Shown one piece after another: positions 17,177-23,604 of a stretch of 23,604 nucleotides of DNA; the first letter of the stretch is position 1, and every line of letters begins with the position of its first letter. Origin of the DNA: Basidiobolus meristosporus CBS 931.73 (taxonomy: Eukaryota; Basidiobolomycota; Basidiobolomycetes; Basidiobolales; Basidiobolaceae); NCBI GenBank assembly GCA_002104905.1, contig MCFE01000964.1:1-23604 (forward strand), written 5' to 3'. The notes under the pieces are model-generated. The model worked only from the letters and a program-made list of their open reading frames with translations. It searched no databases and had not been told where the DNA came from. The position numbers and the translations under genes are program-made.

Positions 17177-17535
17177 AGCAACGGATTTGGATACTTATAC
17201 AGCAGTATATTGGCATCAACCTGGTCTTATATGAAATATATATGAAAACTAATGTGATTGTTGAATTTTCCATATATTGTGCATGATGCATCTCGGATTG
17301 CATTGACACGGCTCAGATCACATCAATTGCAGATTTCCTATTTGATTATAGACCTATGGGTAAAGCATCAATAAAAGTACCAAGGCATTGTTTGCGGATG
17401 ATTTTTGCAACATAATGATGGTATACATGGCAATTGATGGAGATTTAACCATAGTGTATTAAAAATCAGATAAATAACGTAGATTGCGCCGAATCAATTC
17501 AAACCGCCTTTATACAATCATCCATCAATTTTAAT

Positions 17536-18420
17536 ATGACTTATTCATCTGAATGGTCTTTTCTCATCAATCCCATCACTACCACTGGATTTCCTTTTGA
17601 CACACTAGAGGAGATATACTCCAAGTACTGTGGACCATCAACCCCAATCTACTCAAGGAGATCCCTTGTTAAGCTTCTCTGCTATTACAAGAACTATTGC
17701 CCTACAAGGTTTCATCCCACCATCCATGGCAACAAAAGTCCTAGAAGCTTTCATTCCCAGCTGACAGCAATGGAAGACCACCTTGCAGAGGGTATGAATG
17801 ACTTAGAGCAAGCTTGGAATACTAGGTTCAGAAGCTCCAATAGACTTCCATATCCCAGAGTGTTCAGCAACAGGTTCCATATGAGGAGTATTTTGGATAC
17901 CTTCCCAGTGAGAATTAACAGACCTTCTAGAGGGCAGAGGCACTTTTATTCTGGCAAGTACAAGGCACACTGTGTGAAGTTTCAAGCACTGTCTGACATT
18001 GAGGGTAACATCATCTGGTTTAGTGGGCCATTTGCTGGAAGTAGGCATGACAAAGCACTCTGGGTAGAGAATCATCCTGAATTCAGTAGAGGGGAGAAAT
18101 GTATGGCAGACTTAGCCTATATAGGAGAGGATTGTCAGATATTAGGATGTATTACAGCTTATAGGAAGCCAAGGAATGGTGTGCTTAGCAGGAAGCAGCA
18201 GCTCCACAATGAGATATTTAATCATTTCAGAGTAAGGGTAGAGCACACATTTGGATATCTGAAGAGATTCAGCATATTGGCAGGTAAATACAGAGGAAAG
18301 TCATATATAGGAGAAAACAGCAGAATAGGTAAAATAGTTAAGATACTTATTAATGCACAGTATGTTCATATAAGAAGACATCCACTGAGAGAAATGTGTC
18401 TGGAGCATTATGAAGAGTAA
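17536..18420 (+). CDS. PIF/Harbinger-type DDE transposase (copy 3)
   Basis: Intact 294-residue frame with the same catalytic residues as the copy at 13259 (D121, D192, E236, and H171-D172). It differs at three residues: L13P, Y179N and R255K, numbered from copy 2 to copy 3. It too contains no CpG. After codon 19 the two ORFs differ at only two nucleotides, both non-synonymous, whereas the sequence on either side differs by roughly 6-9%. It is likely the more competent copy of the two, because its terminal inverted repeat is perfect. Confidence 0.9.
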   Translation: MTYSSEWSFLINPITTTGFPFDTLEEIYSKYCGPSTPIYSRRSLVKLLCYYKNYCPTRFHPTIHGNKSPRSFHSQLTAMEDHLAEGMNDLEQAWNTRFRSSNRLPYPRVFSNRFHMRSILDTFPVRINRPSRGQRHFYSGKYKAHCVKFQALSDIEGNIIWFSGPFAGSRHDKALWVENHPEFSRGEKCMADLAYIGEDCQILGCITAYRKPRNGVLSRKQQLHNEIFNHFRVRVEHTFGYLKRFSILAGKYRGKSYIGENSRIGKIVKILINAQYVHIRRHPLREMCLEHYEE

Positions 18421-18516
18421 ATAAAGCAAGGAAAGCACTATTCTGAGCAACATAAGTAAGATTGAGTAAAATTACCAGTAACTGTATCATACCACTAGCA
18501 TCATGGTAGAAATTAT

Positions 18517-18589
18517 AGTGCCAGATGGTGCCGTAGAGTGCCAGATCAATCCGGCACAATAAATACGCTGGCACTATGTCGCACTATCC
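18517..18589 (+). repeat. Right subterminal palindrome, copy 3
   Basis: GTGCCAGAT-CA-ATCCGGCAC core and flanking GTGCC(A/G) and TGGCAC/TCGCAC units, equivalent to 14241-14310. It keeps CpGs at three places where copy 2 has TpG or CpA. Confidence 0.65.
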
Positions 18590-18592
18590 AAC

Positions 18593-18603
18593 GGAACAAG
18601 TCT
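18593..18603 (-). repeat. Right terminal inverted repeat, copy 3
   Basis: GGAACAAGTCT followed by AAT, the duplicate of the AAT at 15184-15186. Confidence 0.9.
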
Positions 18604-18606
18604 AAT

Positions 18607-19942
18607 ATATAAGAGGCCGTCAGAAGTCTAGCACGCCATCACCTTAAGGCCGGCATACCATGGGATCATCAGCAACTCAAGGCCAAGCAGAATGCACTTG
18701 ACTTGTTCCATGAGCATTATCCTGGATTCAAACGGGCAAATAGATTTGGGCCAGCATTGGTATGCTAAGAAAGTATCTTAAGAATAGCAGACACTATCAA
18801 AGGCAGAAGAACAAGGGTGCCATGGCTAAAAACCAGCGGCTTCCTCAAGAGCCGGTTACAAGCAGGGCCAAAAGCTCCAGACAAGCATCAAAGAGATGTC
18901 AGGCAGCTGGAAGAGTGCTAATTAAGAACAAGCAGGCAGACATGGATGCACCAGCACAACATTTATCACACAAAAAGCGTAGTACCACTCAAGAAGCACC
19001 CAGTCAAAGTAGCAGTGAAGGACCTGGCAGTGATAAAAACCAGCCGCTTTACAGGAGCCCATCACAACTACGGTTGAGAGCTCAAAACAAGCTGAAAAGA
19101 AATGTCAGGTTGCCAGAAGAGTGCCAGCAAGGGACAAGCAGGCCAAAACAGATGCATCAGAGCAGAATTTATCCAGAAGAAAACGTAGTTCTTTACAAGA
19201 AGCACTCAGACAAAGTAGCAGTGAAAGACCTGGCAGTGATACAGGAAAAGGTAAAGGGAAAAATATCTACCCAAGCCTGAGACAGGGAGGCATGCAAAAA
19301 AAACTGCAGTTCTTGCCAATTAATGCCACAAGCCAGGAACAAACTGAATCCCATCATAGCCAGGAAGAATTACCAACAAGAAAGCAGCTGTTTTCACAAG
19401 AGCTGGAAGCACAGCCAGTTGAGCTACACTCCAGCAAGGTTGAAGAGTTTGCTGAAAAAGTCAATTTGTCTACCACAGCCTCCACAGCCTCTATTGTTGA
19501 CAGAGTGGAGATCCCACTGACAGCCAAGGCTACAATATCAAGAGCTTGAAAGACTATCACAATGTCTTCAGTGGAGTTTTGGAACATTAATAGGCACACC
19601 AAGAGGTTGCAGCACTTCTTCAAGAGCAGTGCTCAAGAAAATGCACTGGATTATTGCAAGAATTTTTTGCAAAGACTGGCAGGCAAGGAGCTAGACCTTG
19701 CAGTGCCAGCGGAAGACCAGGACATGTGGCAACAAGTGAATGAACAGTGGCATAAAGCCATTGGGTTCCCGCCAAAGTTGTGGAACCAGAGAGTTACAGC
19801 AGATATACTTATTGAGTGGTGGATTGTAATGGAGTTACTTGTTGGGTGTGGGGTTGGGCTTAATGTTAATGTAGGGTATAGAGACTTGTATAGGTCAATA
19901 AAATTGGCAATTGAGATACAACTGAAGTTTCAACGGAAATAA
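18607..19942 (+). pseudogene. Unrecognised gene, 3' part, after the Harbinger insertion
   Basis: Reading across the excised element in the frame of 14455, one ATA codon is followed by TAA and then by open sequence EAVRSLARHHLKAGIPWDHQ and ALDLFHEHYPGFKRANRFGP. A frameshift at about 18760 leads to MLRKYLKNSRHYQRQKNKG and a Lys/Gln/Ser-rich tail (to about 19030). A further -1 shift, caused by a 206-bp duplication, moves to the frame at 19121-19549. After a TGA at 19547-19549 the same frame continues with EFWNINRHTKRLQHFFKSSA, EDQDMWQQVNEQWHKAIGF and TADILIEWWIVMELLVGCGV, ending TAA at 19942. The basic KRANRFGPALV-MLRKYLKNS segment could bind DNA. Function unknown. Three stops or shifts make it a pseudogene unless introns are involved. 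Confidence 0.55.
18828..19239 (+). repeat. Two-unit tandem duplication, period 206 bp
   Basis: TAAAAACCAGC at 18828 recurs at 19034, AAGAGATGTCAGG at 18891 recurs as AAGAAATGTCAGG at 19097, and GACCTGGCAGTGAT at 19021 recurs at 19227, always 206 bases apart. The unit encodes the Lys/Gln/Ser-rich segment (AQHLSHKKRSTTQEAPSQSS against SEQNLSRRKRSSLQEALRQS). Because 206 is not a multiple of three, the second unit is read in another frame. Confidence 0.85.
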
Positions 19943-20160
19943 ATCAATTTGTATGCATGAAAAGTAAGAAAACAGCAATCAAAAGCCACTTACACACTGT
20001 TGTGGTGAAAAATTTTGACAAAGTTTTTTGTGAAATCTGGGGTGAAATTATTTTTCAACAGTCTCTAGACAGAGTCCTGACAAGATCAGTACCTCTCAGT
20101 CATGGGACATTAACTTTGAGATGGCCTTTTGATGGGATCATCTCAATAATTTTTCATAGG
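19943..20160. other. Unassigned stretch between the interrupted gene and copia gag
   Basis: About 220 AT-rich bases. The right side probably belongs to the copia gag/pol junction on minus, but no recognisable protease or integrase motif is present; the left side may be the 3' untranslated region of the interrupted gene. I cannot place the boundary. Confidence 0.3.
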
Positions 20161-20890
20161 GTTTCTTCTTCAAGGACTGGTCTAATATGTGTCCTTTCCT
20201 TTTGTAGTAGTTACAGAACAGGTTGCAGTTGACTTTGTAGGGTCTTGGGTACATCCTGTGTTGGTTATCATTGCTTATTATAGCATTTTCTTCTTCCTTC
20301 TTATTGGTGCTTGATTTTGTTAATTCTTTATCCAGGAGCCTTCCATATATGTAATCTAAGGCTAAATCTTTGGTTCTGGACTCTAGGGCTGATACAAGGC
20401 TTTAAAACTCATCTGTCAGACAATTCAGGATGGTAACTATCACATCCTCATCAGTAGTTGGTACACCTACAGATTCCATTTTGTCTACCAACAGGATAAT
20501 TCTGTTAATTGAATTTTTCATTTCTTGCCCTGACAGCATCTTTTTAGTAAAGAATTTATGTCTCAGATACATTTTCTTAGCAGCTGAACATGACTGGGAC
20601 ATGTCTTCTAATGCCTTCCAGGCATTCTTTGCTGTTTTTGCTCTTGAGCATTGAATTTGTAATTTGTCCTTAATATCAAGACAAATGCAGTTTATGGCAC
20701 CTTGTTCTTTCTTCTGGTACTTTGGGGCTTCCTCTCCCACATTTTTAGGAGGGCATTCTTCTCCCATGGCAATATCCCAATGGCCTCTTTCTTGTAGCAA
20801 CATCTTCATCTTCACCTTCCACACTTGGTAGTTGGATCCATCCAACTTTCCAGCAGAAGGAAGAATTTCAGTAATGACAGTAGTAGACAT
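20161..20890 (-). pseudogene. Ty1/copia Gag remnant
   Basis: From ATG 20890 leftward: MSTTVITEILPSAGKLDGSN, YQVWKVKMKMLLQERGHWD, AKTAKNAWKALEDMSQSCSA, AAKKMYLRHKFFTKKM and TDEDVIVTILNCLTDEF. This is the UBN2-type copia Gag order. A stop at 20402-20404 is followed by continuing homology ALESRTKDLALDYIYGRLLD and a zinc knuckle FCNYYKRKGHILDQSL (about 20170-20225), in which two of the CCHC cysteines are Tyr and Ser. Together with the LTR at 20922 this is the 5' end of a minus-strand copia element whose protease, integrase and RT are absent here. Confidence 0.85.
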
Positions 20891-20907
20891 TGCAGAGAGT
20901 GCCAGAT

Positions 20908-20921
20908 TGAGGCTCATAACA
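20908..20921 (-). other. copia primer-binding site (initiator tRNA-Met anticodon arm)
   Basis: On the element strand the LTR is followed after one base by GTTATGAGCC. This is complementary to GGCUCAUAAC, the anticodon-loop sequence of fungal initiator tRNA-Met. Drosophila copia and yeast Ty5 are known to prime from this part of the tRNA rather than its 3' end. Confidence 0.65.
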
Positions 20922-21270
20922 TGTTGTAAGAGTCTTGGAAATGTTGGAAGTGATTGGGAGAACAAGTAGATTATGTGGTTTTCATTTAATGATTTATTGA
21001 ATGTAAAAGTAGTATTTATACTTTCACATAGTCTTGGCATTACAAGCACATAGAATAGGTCAAGGAAGATCCCAAGAACATGTGTGCAAAGTTTGGGGCT
21101 TTTTGGATAACTTTGAGAATTTTCATCATCTGGGTACCTGGTATTTTGGTGAATATATTTTAAGTAAATCCCAACATGGAATTTGGTCAGTATACTCTAA
21201 GATTTGATGGTAATGATCTAAGTGACTAAGTTTGGTGAATATTTAGGTGGAACTACAAACTTCTACAACA
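20922..21270 (-). repeat. copia 5' LTR (minus-strand element)
   Basis: A 349-bp LTR with ends TGTTGTAAG and TCTACAACA, closely similar to the copies at 1614 and 3202. The five bases on the outer side are TATAA; the matching duplicate is not present because the left part of the element is gone. It is followed on the element strand by the primer-binding site and gag. Confidence 0.9.
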
Positions 21271-21279
21271 TATAAGTGC

Positions 21280-21338
21280 AGACCACAAACATGCTAGTTC
21301 TCCCAATCACTTTCAGTATCTTCAAAACTCATTCTTCA
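21280..21338 (+). repeat. End of a plus-strand copia LTR
   Basis: TAGTTCTCCCAATCACTTTC and following bases match the reverse complement of the LTR start (CTTGTTCTCCCAATCACTTCC), ending with CTTCAAAACTCATTCTTCA where the family has CTCCAAGACTCTTACAACA. About 60 bases remain. It is strongly diverged and faces the LTR at 20922. Confidence 0.65.
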
Positions 21339-21604
21339 GGCTATGGGCCTCAAGCGGTCACCTTCTGGAGTACTTTCCACTGCTACTACTGGAATCTTTC
21401 CACATAGTGAAAAGTTAATTGCATCCAACTACTCAGTCTGCAAGGTGAAGATAAAAATGCGGCTGCAGGAAAGAGGCCTTAGGTATATTATCATGGGAGA
21501 AGAACTTCTTCCTAAAGGAGTAGGAGAGGGGACCCTAAGGTACTAGAAGCAATAGAGAAGTGCTGTTTACAGCATTTGCCTTAAAGCTCAAGACAAGTAA
21601 GCTT
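21339..21604 (+). pseudogene. copia Gag N-terminal remnant (plus strand)
   Basis: After GGCTATGGGCCTC (a primer-binding-site variant at 21339-21351) the plus strand encodes STATTGIFPHSEKLIASNYS, VCKVKIKMRLQERGLRYIIM and GEELLPKGVGEG. This is homologous to the Gag start at 20890 (ITEILPSAGKLDGSNYQVWK, MLLQERGHWDIAMGEE). TAG at 21544-21546 interrupts it, and homology continues as SICLKAQDK to about 21600. It is older and more diverged than the minus-strand copy. Confidence 0.75.
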
Positions 21605-22152
21605 CTTAAAGGCCATTGCATATGTGCTACCAAAATCCAGGGGCTTTCCTGGTTGTGGTTAATATCTTAACCAAAATAATCTGCTCTGATTGGTAGCTGG
21701 CAGAGTCTTCTTCTGTATCTGGCAGTATTTAGTATGAACCTACTTTGTCAGTGATAAATGCATCATCAGGTAACTGGCCAACAATCTCTGTGGCTTTCTG
21801 ATCTGAATTCTCCTCATAGACAATGTATCTGCACTTGATCAATTACTCAACCTTCCTATCATACACTTAATGCCCCTTAGTAACTTCTCAATAGCCAAGA
21901 AAGATCCCCCTTCCACTCTTTGGCTTCAGGTTTGAACATTTTTAGTTAAGGATGTAACTATTACTGCTAAAATTCTGGAGGTGCCAGGACTCTGTTTTTT
22001 TGCAAATACATGATTAAAATAATATAAACTCTTATAGTGCTGCTGTTGGGCTTCAATCTCTAATGAATACCATGGCAGCAACAGATTCAGCACAAATCTG
22101 TAGTCCCTTGCCATTTCTTGTAGCATAGATATTCCCATCTGTACAATTGTTT
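21605..22152 (-). pseudogene. copia integrase C-terminal region, decayed
   Basis: Read leftward, the sequence has AESVAAMVFIRD-SPTAAL, then LKPKSGRGIFLGY, TKGHKVYDRKVE, LIKCRYIVYEENSD and LPDDAFITDKVGSY. This matches the copia segment between the integrase core and reverse transcriptase (the KLxPKS...FLGYS...VYD...RDVVFDE pattern). Stops and shifts interrupt it throughout. There is no catalytic core and no LTR of its own. It is an ancient fragment cut on the right by LTR B. Confidence 0.75.
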
Positions 22153-22594
22153 TATTTGCTTATACCGCTGTAGTGGGGTGACAGTAACACCCACTGACAG
22201 ATGTGCTCATTCCCCTTATTTTCTACTTCCCTATATCTCTACCACATTCATTTTAGTTTTATCCCATTTGTCTACCCAATCAGTACTATCCCTTAAGCCG
22301 GTTGACTATCACACCTGCTTACCTTATTTCATAAGTTACCCCTCACTTTATGTAAGATTACTAGCTATAAGTACTTCTATATTAGGCAAGTACCCGTTCC
22401 AGTACCCATGACACATGACCAACCCGCATCACCATCCCTACCATTTCTATATCATATATGGTATCCCTATGTTACACAAGTTTCAGAATACTGATTCCAG
22501 ATTGGTTGGATGTGCTGTGCCTCTTAGAACCTTCCCCACCTACTTAGAACATTTTATGTCACTCTGATGTCATTAAGACTTCTATTAATATCCT

Positions 22595-22608
22595 GAACCT
22601 TCTGGAAC
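22595..22608 (+). promoter_or_regulatory. Heat-shock-element-like site in LTR B
   Basis: GAACCTTCTGGAAC, identical to the triple GAA/TTC site at 8174-8187, ending 35 bases before TATATAAGGG. An upstream GAACCTTC lies at about 22528. Confidence 0.5.
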
Positions 22609-22643
22609 ACCATGATTAATAATCACTTAGCCAGTAAGAAAAG

Positions 22644-22652
22644 TATATAAGG
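22644..22652 (+). promoter_or_regulatory. TATA box of LTR B
   Basis: TATATAAGG, followed by the CCTCAACAATAAATCATC region where the transcript would begin; AATAAA is also present there. Confidence 0.55.
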
Positions 22653-23241
22653 GAGGCTATCCCTCAACAATAAATCATCATCCCTTTTATCAATATACCA
22701 GCCTGTTGATTAGTGTGATCACTGCTACCTGCTGCTACCTGAACTTCCAACCCCAGACCACAGGACACTCCCAGGAAACCACACTGACAGCCAACTGACC
22801 TTGGAGGCCCTACTTGTGAGGAATACTCAGAGTAGGTATCTTTCATTATATTTGATTCTTTCCCAAGTTTGTTCTTGTACAGGCAAAGATACTTTTCTGT
22901 CTTTGTAACTGTTGACCACAGCTGCATTCTTAACAAGTCCCTGCAGGTGGAGTTTACAGTTGTTGTGACTTTGGAAGCTTTAGTACATTGTCATCTCAAA
23001 GGATGCTGAACCCAGCACATACTTTTGTTAAGACGCTAACTAAGTTGGGGACTGTAGCTCAATAGTTTTCCCTTGACAAGCTTGTGGCTTTATTCCCCTT
23101 CACACCAGATTAGAGACAGAACCCAAGTAATCCTTGCAAGCTTTTGCCAGAGGTTATTGCACCCAGTGAACATCCCACACACAAAACACTTGAGAAGTGT
23201 TGGACGTATCTCTCCCTTGGACTTATACACCACCACACCGC

Positions 23242-23604
23242 TGTAGTGGGGTGACAGTGACACCCACTGACAGATGTGCTCATTCCCCTTATTTTCTACT
23301 TCCCTATATCTCTACTACACTTATTTTAGTTTTATCCCATTTGTCTTACCCAATCAGTACTATCCCATAAGCCAGTTGACTATCACACCTGCTTACCTTA
23401 TTGCATAAGTTACCCCTCACTTTATGTAAGATTACTAGCTATAAGTACTTCTATATTAGGCAAGTACCCACGCCAGTACCCGTGACACATGATCAGCCCG
23501 TGTCACCATCCCAACCATTTCCATACCATATATGGTATCCCCATGTTACACAGGTTTCAGAATACTGATTCCTGGTTGGTTGGATGTGCTGTGCCTCTTA
23601 GAAC
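23242..23604 (+). repeat. Long LTR, copy C (cut by the window end)
   Basis: Starts TGTAGTGGGGTGACAGTGAC directly after CCGC and matches the first 363 bases of copies A and B. The window ends before the heat-shock-like sites and TATA box. It could be the 5' LTR of a full element lying beyond the window, or a further solo LTR. Confidence 0.85.

Larger units (their letters stand above)
15187..18603 (+). mobile_element. Harbinger-like element, copy 3 (complete ends)
   Basis: A 3417-bp element with perfect 11-bp terminal inverted repeats AGACTTGTTCC (15187-15197) and GGAACAAGTCT (18593-18603). It is flanked by AAT on both sides (15184-15186 and 18604-18606). Same architecture as copy 2: accessory gene on minus (15930-17176), divergent promoter, transposase on plus (17536-18420), right subterminal palindrome (about 18517-18589). 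It keeps more CpGs than copies 1 and 2 in the left end, for example GGCGCGCGGCGCAATCCGC near 15212, so it looks least decayed there. It lies inside an open reading frame, which gives an unusually clear insertion junction. Confidence 0.92.
22169..23237 (+). repeat. Long LTR, copy B, flanked by CCGC
   Basis: 1069-bp LTR, TGTAGTGG...CCACCACA, nearly identical to 7747-8816. CCGC precedes it (22165-22168) and CCGC follows it (23238-23241), as expected for a 4-bp target duplication around a solo LTR. Copy C begins directly after the second CCGC. The TATA box is at 22644-22650. Confidence 0.88.

Noticed and set aside
18697-18712. GACTTGTTCCATGAG resembling the Harbinger terminal repeat inside the interrupted gene
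   Set aside because: It lies within a continuous coding stretch (ALDLFHEH), has no partner repeat or duplication, and no element sequence follows; taken as coincidence.
1-23604. Search for tRNA, rRNA, CRISPR or riboswitch-like structures
   Set aside because: No cloverleaf, rRNA core or regularly spaced repeats were seen; the only tRNA-related signal is the copia primer-binding site, which is complementary to a tRNA rather than a gene.

Overview
The window looks like a transposon-packed stretch of a filamentous fungal genome, most likely a basidiomycete (Agaricomycetes). This rests on short spliceosomal-type introns, abundant degenerate Ty1/copia and Ty3/gypsy elements, PIF/Harbinger-like DNA transposons, and strong CpG loss inside the repeats. 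The species cannot be read from the sequence. I see no bacterial or phage features, rRNA, tRNA or CRISPR array.

Layout. 1-742 (-) is the GC- and CpG-rich 5' part of a probable host gene that runs off the left edge. 838-2998 holds copia debris: two minus-strand LTRs, each followed by pol sequence, and one inverted truncated LTR. 2999-7717 is a decayed gypsy element (leader, gag, protease remnant, RT, RNase H, start of integrase) whose leader is split by a copia solo LTR with a TTTAT target duplication. Its integrase is fused in frame to sequence of unknown type. 7747-8816 is a 1.07-kb LTR of another family, which recurs at 22169-23237 and 23242-23604.

8906-18603 is dominated by three copies of one Harbinger-like element. 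Copy 1 (8906-10997) has lost its transposase half. Copies 2 (10998-14325) and 3 (15187-18603) have 11-bp terminal inverted repeats, matching 3-bp flanks, an intact 294-codon DDE transposase on + and a divergent, broken accessory gene on -. Copy 3 interrupts an unrecognised gene (14455-15186 and 18607-19942) that carries a coiled coil and an internal 206-bp tandem duplication. 19943-22160 is a second copia graveyard, with gag fragments head to head and an integrase remnant.

The most unusual signal is in the Harbinger pair. The two transposase ORFs differ at only 2 of about 828 bases after codon 19, although both flanks differ by roughly 6-9%, and the whole ORF contains no CpG dinucleotide, so every arginine is AGA or AGG. 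Other points of interest are consensus heat-shock-element arrays just upstream of the TATA box in the long LTR, two such LTRs in tandem separated by the same CCGC that precedes the first, and a copia primer-binding site that matches the anticodon arm of initiator tRNA-Met. I found no host defence or biosynthetic system; any novelty lies in the mobile elements.
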